From contig JANOQT010000090.1 of assembly GCA_031415015.1 (NCBI GenBank), forward strand, positions 62,001 through 126,000: a stretch of 64,000 bases of DNA, given 5' to 3'. The position numbers were made by a program, and so were the translations under genes. Below, piece by piece: positions 1 to 8,394 of this stretch (within the stretch, counting starts at the first letter, position 1; each line of letters opens with the position of its first letter). The notes under the pieces were generated by a model. That model saw only the letters and a list, made by a program, of their open reading frames with translations, had not been told where the DNA came from and did not search any database. This DNA is from JAUYQR01 sp031415015 (GTDB taxonomy: Bacteria > Pseudomonadota > Alphaproteobacteria > Rhodobacterales > Rhodobacteraceae).

Positions 1-32
1 TCCTCGGCAAGCAACAAGAAGCAGCGGAGTGA
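1..32 (+). CDS. C-terminal tail of an upstream gene, possibly a DctB-type sensor kinase (partial)
   Basis: Only the last few codons of a plus-strand reading frame are present, ending LGKQQEAAE and a TGA at 30-32. The stop falls 7 bases before the next start, and the GGAG at 26-29 would serve the downstream gene. DctD regulators usually follow their kinase DctB, so a kinase tail is plausible from context alone. A second frame stays open until a TGA at 38-40, which would overlap the downstream ATG by one base, so the true frame cannot be decided from 39 bases. Confidence 0.3.
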   Translation, partial: LGKQQEAAE

Positions 33-39
33 AAAGCTG

Positions 40-1368
40 ATGGCACGGGCAATGAAAGTCGCAATCGTCGACGACGAGGCAGACATGCGGCAATCGATCA
101 GCCAGTGGCTGGCGCTGTCGGGATTCGACACCGAAACTTACGCCAGCGCCGAAGACGCGCTGAAGGTGATCGGACCAGAGTTTCAGGGCGTCGTGGTCAG
201 CGACATCAAGATGCCCGGCATGGACGGCATGGCCTTCCTGAAGCGACTGATGGGGCAGGATTCTGGCCTGCCGGTGATCATGATCACCGGCCACGGCGAC
301 GTGCCGATGGCGGTGGAGGCGATGCGCGTCGGCGCGTTCGACTTTCTGGAAAAGCCGTTCAACCCCGACCGGATGACCGAACTGGCCAAACGCGCCACGC
401 AGGCGCGGCGGATGACGCTGGACAACCGGGCCTTGCGCAAGGAACTGTCCGACGGCACGACGATCATGAAGAAACTGATCGGGTCATCCCCGGCGATGGA
501 ACGGCTGCGCGAGGATATCCTTGATCTGGGGCAAGCCGACAGCCACGTCCTGATCGACGGTGAAACCGGCACTGGCAAGACCCTCGTCGCGCATGCCCTG
601 CATGCCGTCGGGCCGCGCGCGTCCAAGAAGTTCGTCACCATTTCCTGCGCTGCCTGGGGTGAGGATCAGCTCGCCGCCCGGCTGTTCGGCCCGGCAGACG
701 ATGGCACGCTGCCCTTGGTCGAAGAGGCGCGGGGCGGCACGCTGTGCCTTGAGGATATCGAGGCGCTGAGCCATTCCTTGCAGGCCCGCCTGCTGACGGT
801 GATCAACGATCAGGGCATGCCGCCGGAAACCCGGATCATCGCAATCTGCAACCAGCACGCGCCCGATACCACGTTGGAGGCGGTGCTGCGGCCCGACCTG
901 TTCTACCGGCTGGGGGCGATGACGATCCTGCTGCCCCCCTTGCGGTCGCGTGGCGAGGATATCCTGCAACTGTTCACCCGGATGAGCGAGCAGTTCGCCG
1001 AAGAATACGGCTGCGACGCCCCGCAGGTGACGGCGCAAGAGGCGGCTCAACTGTTGCAAGCCCCGTGGCCCGGCAACGTGCGCCAGCTGGTGAATATTGC
1101 CGAACGCGCCGTGTTGCAAAACCGGCGCGGATCGGGGTCGATTGCCAGCCTGCTGATGGCAGACAACGAAGCCTCTGGCCCGGCCCTGACCACCGAAGGC
1201 AAGCCGCTGAAAGACTATGTCGAGGCGTTCGAGCGGATGCTGATCGACAATACGATGCGGCGCCACAAGGGCTCCATCGTCGCGGTGATGGAAGAGCTGT
1301 GCCTGCCGCGCCGCACCCTGAACGAAAAGATGGCCAAGTACGGGCTGACGCGCGGCGAATACACATGA
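40..1368 (+). CDS. dctD: DctD-like NtrC-family response regulator lacking the GAFTGA loop
   Basis: Two-component regulator, probably for C4-dicarboxylate uptake, 442 aa. A receiver domain covers residues 5-120, with acidic pocket D11/D12, phospho-acceptor D55 (VVVSDIKMPG) and K105. An AAA+ domain follows, with Walker A GETGTGKT at 174-181 and an arginine-finger region LRPDLFYRL near 283-291; WPGNVRQL is at 343-350. The C-terminus is a Fis-type helix-turn-helix (about 405-436). Two departures are visible. After ELFG-equivalent LFG (215-217) the sequence goes straight to PADDGTLPLVEEARGG, with no GAFTGA loop, and Walker B reads CLEDIE where the family has FLDEIG. NtrC of Rhodobacter capsulatus also lacks GAFTGA and works with sigma-70 holoenzyme, so sigma-54-independent activation is my inference. 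GGAG at 26-29 supports the ATG at 40. The name rests on family resemblance; no dctPQM genes are in the window. Confidence 0.8.
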   Translation: MARAMKVAIVDDEADMRQSISQWLALSGFDTETYASAEDALKVIGPEFQGVVVSDIKMPGMDGMAFLKRLMGQDSGLPVIMITGHGDVPMAVEAMRVGAFDFLEKPFNPDRMTELAKRATQARRMTLDNRALRKELSDGTTIMKKLIGSSPAMERLREDILDLGQADSHVLIDGETGTGKTLVAHALHAVGPRASKKFVTISCAAWGEDQLAARLFGPADDGTLPLVEEARGGTLCLEDIEALSHSLQARLLTVINDQGMPPETRIIAICNQHAPDTTLEAVLRPDLFYRLGAMTILLPPLRSRGEDILQLFTRMSEQFAEEYGCDAPQVTAQEAAQLLQAPWPGNVRQLVNIAERAVLQNRRGSGSIASLLMADNEASGPALTTEGKPLKDYVEAFERMLIDNTMRRHKGSIVAVMEELCLPRRTLNEKMAKYGLTRGEYT

Positions 1369-1838
1369 TTGCAAGGGCTTGCGAGGCGCGGCTTGACCTT
1401 GCCGTCACGCTGCGCGTCGCCAGCCCATGCGTTGGATTGTAACCATCCGGTGAAATTGGTCATTGCCCTGACACCGGCTTTGCCGCTAGTGTCCCCAGAC
1501 GCGGAGGTTGTGCCTTTGCGGAAGAATTCTCTGTGATGCAGGACCAAGGCCCGATGTGTGCCGCCTGTATCGTAGTCGGATCGGCCGAAAGGCTAGAAAT
1601 TTCCCGCCAAGTCATTGACGATGCGGGATTTATTAGGCGGGTGGCTGCAAGGTTGCCCTGACGTGAACCGCGATGATGCGAGCGACATCGGCAAAAGACG
1701 GCGAGGGGTGCCCACCGGGCACGGCCCGCCCATTTGCGTTGCGCGCGTCCGCCCGAACAAGCCGCCCTTTCCCTGTTGATCATCCACCGGGGGCCTCTCC
1801 CGGCGGTGCCATTGGCAGGCCGGGCGCATTGGAACAAA
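1369..1838 (+). other. Intergenic region and probable long 5' leader of rne
   Basis: There are 470 bases without a convincing gene; open frames here are short or antisense. A hairpin at 1470-1493 has arms GACAC/GTGTC, then CGGC/GCCG with a TTT loop and a CTA bulge. It may end transcription of the upstream regulator but has no T tract. A second hairpin, CCGGG/CCCGG at 1787-1803, sits 36 bases before the rne start. In E. coli the rne 5' UTR is long and mediates autoregulation by RNase E; a comparable role here is inference from position only. Confidence 0.5.
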
Positions 1839-4550
1839 ATGGCCAAAAAGATGCTGATCGACGCCACCCATGCCGAGGAAACTCGCGTTGTGGTGGTAGA
1901 CGGAAACAAGGTTGAAGAGTTCGACTTCGAGACCGTCAACAAACGCCAACTTGCTGGAAACATCTATCTCGCCAAAGTGACCCGGGTGGAGCCTTCGCTT
2001 CAGGCGGCCTTTGTAGAATATGGCGGCAACCGGCACGGGTTTCTGGCTTTCGCCGAAATCCACCCCGACTATTACCAGATCCCCGTCGCGGACCGCAAAG
2101 CCCTGATCGAGGAAGAGCGCGCCATGGCGCGCGCCGAAGAAGAAGAAGACAACCACCGCACCCGCCGCCGCACGCCGCGCCCGCAGGTCCAGGCCGAAGC
2201 GGTGAAATCGGATGACGCTGTGGCCGAAGGGCCAAGCGGCATGGATGTTGTCGATCTTGGCGAGGAGGATGGTCAGGGTACGCTGGTCGATGCCACCGCT
2301 GCGCACGATCACGCTCATGACCACGGCAACGGCCACGCGACCGACGAAAATGGCGCGACCGAAACCCCCTACCGCGCGATGGACCACGCCAGCGAGACCG
2401 ATGACGAGATTGAATCGGTTGCCGACGAGGACGTGTCCGAGGAAATCAACGCCCCGCGCCGTCCGCGCGCCCGGCGCTACAAGATCCAGGAAGTGGTCAA
2501 GGTCCGCCAGATCATGCTGGTGCAGGTGGTCAAAGAAGAACGCGGCAACAAGGGGGCCGCGCTGACGACCTATCTCAGCCTCGCCGGTCGCTATTGCGTG
2601 CTGATGCCCAATACCGCGCGCGGCGGCGGGATTTCCCGCAAGATCACCATCGCTGCCGACCGCAAGAAGCTGAAGGAAATCGCGCAAGAGATCGAACTGC
2701 CGGACGGCGCCGGTCTGATCATCCGCACGGCAGGGGCCAAACGCACCAAGCCGGAAATCAAGCGCGACTACGAATATCTGATGCGCCTGTGGGAACAGAT
2801 CCGCGAACTGACGCTGAAATCAATCGCTCCGGCGGCGATCTATGAGGAAGGCAACCTGATCAAACGCTCGATCCGCGATCTTTACAGCCGCGAGATCGAC
2901 GAAGTGTTGGTCGAAGGCGAGGCGGGCTACCGCACCGCCAAGGATTTCATGCGCATGATCATGCCAAGCCACGCCAAACAGGTGGTGCGCTATCAGGATC
3001 CGGTGCCGCTGTTCGCCAAGTTCCAGGTCGAAAGCTACCTCGGCGGCATGTTCAACCCGGTGGTGCAGCTGAAATCCGGCGGCTACATCGTGATCGGCAT
3101 CACCGAGGCGCTGGTGGCCATCGACGTGAACTCCGGTCGGGCCACCAAGGAAGGCTCGATCGAGGAAACGGCGCTGAAGACCAACCTTGAGGCGTCCGAC
3201 GAGGTGGCCCGCCAGCTGCGGCTGCGCGATCTGGCCGGTCTGATCGTCATCGACTACATCGACATGGAAGAGCGCAAGAACAACGCCGCCGTCGAAAAGC
3301 GCCTGAAGGACAAGCTGAAAACCGACCGCGCCCGCATTCAGGTCGGCCGGATTTCCGGTTTCGGCCTGATGGAGATGAGCCGTCAGCGGTTGCGCCCCGG
3401 TATGCTGGAAAGCACGACCCAGCCTTGCGCGCATTGCCACGGCACCGGGCTGATCCGCTCGGACGACAGCATGGCGCTGCAGGTGCTGCGCGCGCTGGAG
3501 GAAGAGGGCACGCGCAAGCGCAGCAAAGAGGTGCTGCTGAAAGCGCCGATCGGCATCGTCAACTACCTGATCAACAACAAGCGCGAACACATTGCGCTGA
3601 TCGAGGCGCGCTACGGGATGTCGGTGCGCGTTGAGGCCGACCCGACGATGATCAGCCCCGATCACTCCATCGAAAAGTTCAAGACCGCGCTGCGCATCGT
3701 GCCTGATGTGGCGACCGCGATCTCGGGCAATGCCAGCCTGATGGGCGCTCCGGTCGACGAGGACGAAGATTACGTCGACGAGGTGATGGAAGACGAAGAC
3801 GTCGAAGACGTCGAAGCCGAAGCCGACGAGGATGACGCGGCAGACGCGACCGAGGCCCGTCCCGGCCAGCCCGAGGATGACGCGCGCGGTGATGGCAAGA
3901 AAAAGCGCCGTCGGCGTCGGCGTCGGCGGGGTGGAGTCCGTGAAGGCGGGGTCGACGGCCCAATCGACGGCCCAATCGACGGCGCAGTCGAGGGCGAAAG
4001 CGTGGCGACCGATGCGGCACCCGATGATGCGGCAGCAGACGACGCTCCCGCAGGGGATGCGGCGAAACCGGCCCGCAAACGCGTCCGCAGACCGCGCGGC
4101 GGCAAGGCCGACATCGCACCCGCAGCGTCCGACGCTGTGACCGCGCCCGTTGCGGTGGTGGCAGAAGCAGTGGTTGCCGAAGACGTCGCCGCCGCACCCG
4201 TCGTCGAACCGGCGGCCGAGGCAAAACCTGCCCGGGGACGGCGGCCTGCAAAGGCCAAGGTCGCCGCTGAACCGGTGGTCGAGGCAGCTCAGGTTGCGGC
4301 CCCGGACGCAGGTCCGGAACCGGTCAAGAAACCGTCGCGCAGCCGCAGCGCAAAGCCGAAGGCCGAACCCGTTACCGACCTTCCGGCGCTGCAACCCGAT
4401 CCCGGCCTGCAGGACGTGGCGCAGACCGTCGTGCCCGACCCGGCAGAAGCCGCGTTTGACGCAGTGCCAGAACCTGTGCCGGACCCTGCGGGTGTTACCG
4501 AAGGCCCGGCCAAGCCCCGCAAAAAGGGCTGGTGGTCGCTCGGTCGCTAA
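1839..4550 (+). CDS. rne: Ribonuclease E
   Basis: Endoribonuclease for mRNA decay and rRNA/tRNA maturation, 903 aa. The start at MAKKMLIDAT is chosen because family homology begins there; the frame is open 35 codons further upstream without similarity. The S1 domain begins near residue 35 and is interrupted at about 95-212 by an acidic, histidine-containing insertion (HDHAHDHGNGH near 156-166), then resumes. The DNase I-like catalytic part carries D429 (VAIDVNSGRAT) and D472 (LIVIDYIDM), matching the two metal-binding aspartates of E. coli RNase E. The Zn-link cysteines are C530 and C533 (CAHCHGTG). Residues beyond 630 form a low-complexity scaffold: an acidic run, an arginine block near 687-697, short VDGPIDGPIDG repeats and Ala/Pro/Lys-rich sequence, ending in GWWSLGR. 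Such tails recruit degradosome partners. Confidence 0.95.
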   Translation: MAKKMLIDATHAEETRVVVVDGNKVEEFDFETVNKRQLAGNIYLAKVTRVEPSLQAAFVEYGGNRHGFLAFAEIHPDYYQIPVADRKALIEEERAMARAEEEEDNHRTRRRTPRPQVQAEAVKSDDAVAEGPSGMDVVDLGEEDGQGTLVDATAAHDHAHDHGNGHATDENGATETPYRAMDHASETDDEIESVADEDVSEEINAPRRPRARRYKIQEVVKVRQIMLVQVVKEERGNKGAALTTYLSLAGRYCVLMPNTARGGGISRKITIAADRKKLKEIAQEIELPDGAGLIIRTAGAKRTKPEIKRDYEYLMRLWEQIRELTLKSIAPAAIYEEGNLIKRSIRDLYSREIDEVLVEGEAGYRTAKDFMRMIMPSHAKQVVRYQDPVPLFAKFQVESYLGGMFNPVVQLKSGGYIVIGITEALVAIDVNSGRATKEGSIEETALKTNLEASDEVARQLRLRDLAGLIVIDYIDMEERKNNAAVEKRLKDKLKTDRARIQVGRISGFGLMEMSRQRLRPGMLESTTQPCAHCHGTGLIRSDDSMALQVLRALEEEGTRKRSKEVLLKAPIGIVNYLINNKREHIALIEARYGMSVRVEADPTMISPDHSIEKFKTALRIVPDVATAISGNASLMGAPVDEDEDYVDEVMEDEDVEDVEAEADEDDAADATEARPGQPEDDARGDGKKKRRRRRRRRGGVREGGVDGPIDGPIDGAVEGESVATDAAPDDAAADDAPAGDAAKPARKRVRRPRGGKADIAPAASDAVTAPVAVVAEAVVAEDVAAAPVVEPAAEAKPARGRRPAKAKVAAEPVVEAAQVAAPDAGPEPVKKPSRSRSAKPKAEPVTDLPALQPDPGLQDVAQTVVPDPAEAAFDAVPEPVPDPAGVTEGPAKPRKKGWWSLGR

Positions 4551-4557
4551 GACTTTG

Positions 4558-4589
4558 GGGCGGTGGGGAAACCCGCCGCCCTAACTTTT
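4558..4589. terminator. Bidirectional terminator between rne and tusA
   Basis: A 10-bp stem GGGCGGTGGG/CCCGCCGCCC (4558-4567 with 4572-4581, one G-T pair) has a GAAA tetraloop and is followed by TAACTTTT. It lies 7 bases after the rne stop and overlaps the stop codon of the convergent tusA gene. Confidence 0.75.
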
Positions 4590-4811
4590 GCAACCGATGA
4601 AATACAGGCTGACCGCCCCGTCTGTTCCCGTTTCCAGAAACTGGTGCCCGCTGGTGGCACAGAAATGGGGCAGGTCCACCGCCGCCATCGGATCGGTTGC
4701 GCGCAGGCACAGCACCTGACCCGGCGTCATGGCCATCAGCCGTTTGCGCGCCTTCAAGACCGGCAAAGGGCAGAGCATCCCCTCACAATCCAGCAGTTCG
4801 TCCCAATCCAT
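4581..4811 (-). CDS. tusA: TusA-family sulfurtransferase
   Basis: Small sulfur carrier of the TusA/SirA family, 76 aa. It accepts persulfide sulfur on a conserved cysteine and passes it on, for example in tRNA thiolation or other sulfur transfer. The hallmark CPLPVLKARKRL starts at C14, close to the N-terminus as in the family. The ATG at 4811 is preferred because AAAGG lies 7 bases upstream. The in-frame ATG at 4826 falls inside a repeated intergenic element (4822-4862), so it is probably not the start. The gene is convergent with rne and shares a terminator with it. Confidence 0.85.
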   Translation of the reverse strand: MDWDELLDCEGMLCPLPVLKARKRLMAMTPGQVLCLRATDPMAAVDLPHFCATSGHQFLETGTDGAVSLYFIGCKS

Positions 4812-4821
4812 CCCCAGACCT

Positions 4822-4862
4822 TTCATCTTGGCTCAAGTATCCCCGCCGGAGGCTCCGACGCC
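4822..4862 (-). repeat. Intergenic hairpin/tail repeat, copy 1
   Basis: Read on the minus strand this stretch contains GGGATACTTGAGCCAAGATG, nearly the same as the tail of the element at 49371-49422 (GGGATACTTGCGCCAAGATG) and related to 37190-37234. A GC-rich CCTCCGGC precedes it. It lies just upstream of tusA and contributes a decoy ATG at 4826. Confidence 0.55.
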
Positions 4863-4966
4863 AGCCGAAAGCACCGGGTTCGTTACAGCCGGGCCACGGC
4901 GAAGTGACGCAACACCCCGGTGACGCGGCCCCTCAAAGCCGCTATGCCAGTGGCAGAGGAGTGCCC

Positions 4967-5725
4967 ATGTTCGGAATCGAGATTATCGACGCGGCCCTTT
5001 TGCCCGCAATGGCGGTGGCACTTGTGGCCGGCATCCTGTCATTCCTCAGCCCCTGCGTGCTGCCGATCGTGCCGCCCTATCTGGCCTATATGGGTGGCAT
5101 CAGCATGGGCGAGATGACCGGCACCGGGACCGCGCGACGCAGGGTGATCGTGCCCGCCTTGTTCTTCGTCATGGGGCTTTCGACGGTTTTCCTGATCCTG
5201 GGCTTCACTGCATCGGCGTTCGGGGCCTTCGTGCTGCAAAATCAGGACCTCCTGGCCAAGGCGTCCGGCGTGGTGGTCATCGTGTTCGGGTTGCACTTTC
5301 TGGGCGTGTTCCGCATCCCGATCCTTGACCGCGAGGCGCGGCTGGATGCGGGCGACAAGGGCGGCTCGGCCTTCGGGGCCTATGTGCTGGGCCTGGCGTT
5401 CGCCTTTGGCTGGACCCCGTGTATCGGGCCGCAACTGGGCGCGATCCTCAGCCTCGCCGCACAAGAAGGCAGCACCGAGCGGGGGACCTTGCTGCTTGGT
5501 ATCTACGCGCTGGGTCTGGGGCTGCCGTTCTTTCTGGCGGCGATTTTTGTTGAAAGATCAATGGTCTTGATGACAAAGCTGAAACGCCACATGAAGCTGA
5601 TCGAACGCTGCATGGGTGTGCTGTTGCTGGTTGTCGGGCTGGCCCTCGTTTCCGGTGCCTTTACCGATTTCAGTTACTGGATGCTGGAAACCTATGATGC
5701 GCTCGGGCTGCCACTTCCCGGCTGA
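4967..5725 (+). CDS. ccdA: Cytochrome c biogenesis protein CcdA
   Basis: Inner-membrane thiol-disulfide transporter of the DsbD/CcdA family, 252 aa, moving reducing equivalents from cytoplasmic thioredoxin to periplasmic apocytochrome c or thioredoxin-like partners. Six hydrophobic segments are visible. The redox cysteines are C30 (SFLSPCVLPIVPPYL) and C152 (GWTPCIGPQLG), each followed by proline-rich turns as in the family. The ATG at 4967 follows AGAGGA with 6 bases spacing; the frame is open further upstream without family similarity. It is monocistronic as far as can be seen, 54 bases before the hydrolase gene. Confidence 0.92.
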   Translation: MFGIEIIDAALLPAMAVALVAGILSFLSPCVLPIVPPYLAYMGGISMGEMTGTGTARRRVIVPALFFVMGLSTVFLILGFTASAFGAFVLQNQDLLAKASGVVVIVFGLHFLGVFRIPILDREARLDAGDKGGSAFGAYVLGLAFAFGWTPCIGPQLGAILSLAAQEGSTERGTLLLGIYALGLGLPFFLAAIFVERSMVLMTKLKRHMKLIERCMGVLLLVVGLALVSGAFTDFSYWMLETYDALGLPLPG

Positions 5726-5779
5726 TCCCCCTTCTATCCGGCCCGCGTCCGGTTAACATGGCCGTGACGAAAGGGCAGG

Positions 5780-7024
5780 ATGCACGTGACGGCAATGACG
5801 CAACCGGGGGCGCAGGACGGGACGGTCGCGGCGAAGGTCTTTCGCCGCAAGGTGTTTTACATTCCCGGCTACGATCCCTTTCCGCCCCGCCGCTACCGCG
5901 AGCTTTACCGTCGTGAAGGGGCAGCGCAGGCCGCGATTTCCGGATATACCCTCACCCTTCTTCCCCGCAGGCAAGGTGTTGCGGGCTGGCGCGTTGCCGC
6001 GACAATGGGCGCAGCCGCAGAGGCCGAGATCGAAGTGCTGGTCTGGTCGGACATCGTGCAAGGCTCGATGGACCGTGGGATTCCTGGCACCTACCTGCTC
6101 TTGCTCAGAACCGCCTGGGTCTATGCGGCGTCGGGGGCGCTGTGGCGGCTGATCCGCTTGCGCAAGGGGCCGATGATTGCGGCGCTGTACCCGGCGATCC
6201 TTCTTGTTGTGCAAGGGCTGGTGGCGCTGGGGGCGGGCTGGGCGGTGCTGCGGCTGACCGGACGTCTGCCATGGGGCACCGGATGGGTGGCGGCCGCGCT
6301 GGCCTTCTGGGCCATCTTGCAGCTGTTCCGCCGCATCGACCGGCGCCTGTTCGTCTATTACCTGATGCACGACTATGCCTTCACCGCCATTGAGAACGGC
6401 GCTTACCCGGCAACGCTGGAAGCGCGGCTGGGCGACTTTCGCGCCTGGATCAGGGCGGCACTCGCCACCGATGTGGACGAGGTTCTGATCGTCGGCCACT
6501 CTTCGGGCGCGCATCTGGGCGTTTCGGTGCTGGCCGATCTGATCCGCGACGGGCTTCCCGAAACTGAAACCGGACGCAGCCCCGCCCTTGGCCTTCTGAC
6601 GCTGGGTCAGGTGGTGCCCATGGTCTCTTTCCTGCCGCGCGCCGGGCGGCTGCGCGCCGATCTGGCCTGCCTGTCCACCAGCGACGCGCTGACCTGGGTC
6701 GATGTGACGGCCCCCGGCGACGGCTGCACCTTCGCGCTGTGCGATCCGGTTGCAGTGACCGGCGTGGCCCCTGCACACCAGCGCTGGCCGCTGGTGATCT
6801 CGGCAGCCTTCACCCGCACCCTCAGCCCGGAGCGATGGCGCGCCTTGCGCTGGCGGTTCTTCCGGCTGCATTTCCAGTATCTTTGTGCTTTTGATCGTCC
6901 TGGCGATTACGACTATTTCCGCATCACCGCCGGGCCGGTGACGCTGGCCGACCGCTACCGGGGACGCGCGCATTCGCAAAGCCGGATCACCCGCCCGCTG
7001 AACCCGTACCGGAGCGTCGGATGA
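5780..7024 (+). CDS. Membrane-anchored alpha/beta hydrolase-like protein
   Basis: Protein of 414 aa with no precise family name that I can give. FYIPGYDPFP near the N-terminus (26-35) resembles the first strand and oxyanion region of alpha/beta hydrolases. GHSSG at 239-243 is a nucleophile elbow with S241 as the likely catalytic serine. Between them lie two adjacent hydrophobic segments (about 133-157 and 164-183), so the fold appears split by a hairpin membrane anchor. The stop overlaps the start of the P450 gene (ATGA), so the two are translationally coupled and probably act on the same lipid-like substrate. AAAGGG at 5770-5775 is only 4 bases from the ATG; the in-frame GTG at 5786 is an alternative start. 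Confidence 0.7.
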   Translation: MHVTAMTQPGAQDGTVAAKVFRRKVFYIPGYDPFPPRRYRELYRREGAAQAAISGYTLTLLPRRQGVAGWRVAATMGAAAEAEIEVLVWSDIVQGSMDRGIPGTYLLLLRTAWVYAASGALWRLIRLRKGPMIAALYPAILLVVQGLVALGAGWAVLRLTGRLPWGTGWVAAALAFWAILQLFRRIDRRLFVYYLMHDYAFTAIENGAYPATLEARLGDFRAWIRAALATDVDEVLIVGHSSGAHLGVSVLADLIRDGLPETETGRSPALGLLTLGQVVPMVSFLPRAGRLRADLACLSTSDALTWVDVTAPGDGCTFALCDPVAVTGVAPAHQRWPLVISAAFTRTLSPERWRALRWRFFRLHFQYLCAFDRPGDYDYFRITAGPVTLADRYRGRAHSQSRITRPLNPYRSVG

Positions 7025-8358
7025 CCCCGCCAAAGCCCAAGTCCCGGCCGGACCGGGTGTCGCTCTGGGGTTACCTGCGCCTGTTTCGCAGCGATATCCT
7101 GTCGGCCCAGCCCGCGCGGCTGTACCACGCCTGGATGGCAGAGTTTCGCACGCCGTTCTTTCGCAGCTATCTGTGCAATGACCCGGCCCTGGTGCGCCGC
7201 GTGCTGGATGAACGCCCCGCCGATTTCCCGAAATCCGCCCGGGTGACCGAAGGTCTGGCCCCGCTGTTGGGCCGGTCGGTTTTTGTGACCAATGGCGCGG
7301 AATGGCTGCACCAGCGCCGCATCATCGACCCCGCGTTCGAGGGCGGTCGCCTGCGCGAAGCGTTTCCCGCGATCTGGGCTGCGGCCGAGGCTGCGGTCGC
7401 CCGCCAGCGCCCCGGCGAGACCGAGGTGGAACTGGCCGCCAGCCACGCCGCGGCGGATGTGATCTTTCGCACGCTGTTTTCCATCCCCATCGAAGACGCG
7501 ACCGCGCAAGCCGTGTTCCACGAATTCCGCGCCTATCAGCGCAGCCAGCCGATCCTGAACCTTGCCGCCTTTCTGCCGCTGCCGCGCTGGATGCCGCGCC
7601 TGCACCGGCGGGCCACAACCCGGTCCGCCCGGGTCATCCGGGGCTTGATCACCCGTCTTACTGCCGCCCGGGCCAAGGCGATTGCCGATGGCAGCGCCCC
7701 CGCCGATTTTGCCACCAAGATCATGACCACGCCCGATCCGGTGACCGGTGTCGCGTTCGGCACCACCGAAATGGTCGATCAGGTGGCGATCTTCTTTCTG
7801 GCCGGGCATGAGACCAGTGCCTCGGCTCTGGCATGGGCGCTGTATCTGCTGGCGACGCATCCGGACGCGCAGGACCGGGTGGCAGCCGAAGCCGCCGGAC
7901 TCGCTCCAACCTTCGGCACCGTCAGCACCCTGCGCTTTACCCGTGACGTGTTCCGCGAAACCCTGCGACTCTATCCGCCGGTGCCGATGATGGTGCGCCA
8001 GAACCTGCAGCAGGAGGATTTTCGCGGGCGGCAAATCCGCCCCGGCGCTCAGGTGGTGATCAGCCCCTGGCATCTGCACCGGCATGACCGGATCTGGGCC
8101 ACCCCCGATGCGTTCGACCCCGACCGCTGGCAGACCGAGGCCGCCCGCGAAAGCGCCCGCGCCGGATATCTGCCGTTCTCCAGCGGCCCGCGCGTCTGCC
8201 CCGGTGCGGGCTTTGCGATGCTGGAGGGGGTGCTGTTGCTGGCCCATCTGGTCCGGGCGTTCCGGTTCGTGGCTGTCGAGGGCAAGGTGCCGGTCCCCGT
8301 CGCGCACCTGACAGTGCGGGCGCGTGACGGGATATGGCTGCGGGTGATGCCACGGTAA
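7021..8358 (+). CDS. Cytochrome P450
   Basis: Heme-thiolate monooxygenase, 445 aa. The I-helix motif is AGHETS (261-266), the K-helix ExxR is E313-R316 (ETLRLYPP), and the heme-binding loop is FSSGPRVCPGAGFA with ligand C393. No membrane anchor is obvious, as expected for bacterial P450s. It overlaps the preceding hydrolase by 4 bases; no ferredoxin or reductase gene is adjacent, so electrons must come from a partner encoded elsewhere. The substrate is unknown. The proline-rich start and LRLYPPVPMM segment recall the CYP4/CYP102-like fatty-acid hydroxylase branch, but this is only impressionistic. Confidence 0.93.
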   Translation: MTPPKPKSRPDRVSLWGYLRLFRSDILSAQPARLYHAWMAEFRTPFFRSYLCNDPALVRRVLDERPADFPKSARVTEGLAPLLGRSVFVTNGAEWLHQRRIIDPAFEGGRLREAFPAIWAAAEAAVARQRPGETEVELAASHAAADVIFRTLFSIPIEDATAQAVFHEFRAYQRSQPILNLAAFLPLPRWMPRLHRRATTRSARVIRGLITRLTAARAKAIADGSAPADFATKIMTTPDPVTGVAFGTTEMVDQVAIFFLAGHETSASALAWALYLLATHPDAQDRVAAEAAGLAPTFGTVSTLRFTRDVFRETLRLYPPVPMMVRQNLQQEDFRGRQIRPGAQVVISPWHLHRHDRIWATPDAFDPDRWQTEAARESARAGYLPFSSGPRVCPGAGFAMLEGVLLLAHLVRAFRFVAVEGKVPVPVAHLTVRARDGIWLRVMPR

Positions 8359-8378
8359 GATGGGCAATATTGCCCATC
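8359..8378. terminator. Perfect palindrome acting as bidirectional terminator
   Basis: A perfect 20-base palindrome with arms GATGGGCAAT and ATTGCCCATC begins one base after the P450 stop and lies between convergent genes. There is no T tract, so factor-independent termination is inferred from position and symmetry. Confidence 0.55.
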
Positions 8379-8394
8379 CTACGTGACGACAGTG

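Noticed and set aside
1369..1838. A gene between the DctD-like regulator and rne
   Set aside because: Only short plus-strand frames and antisense extensions are present, without ribosome binding sites or recognisable motifs.
2820..4394. Long minus-strand open frame inside rne (524 codons)
   Set aside because: It is the antisense of the conserved catalytic and Arg/Ala-rich part of RNase E. Its product is compositionally biased and has no domain; high-GC third positions explain the open frame.
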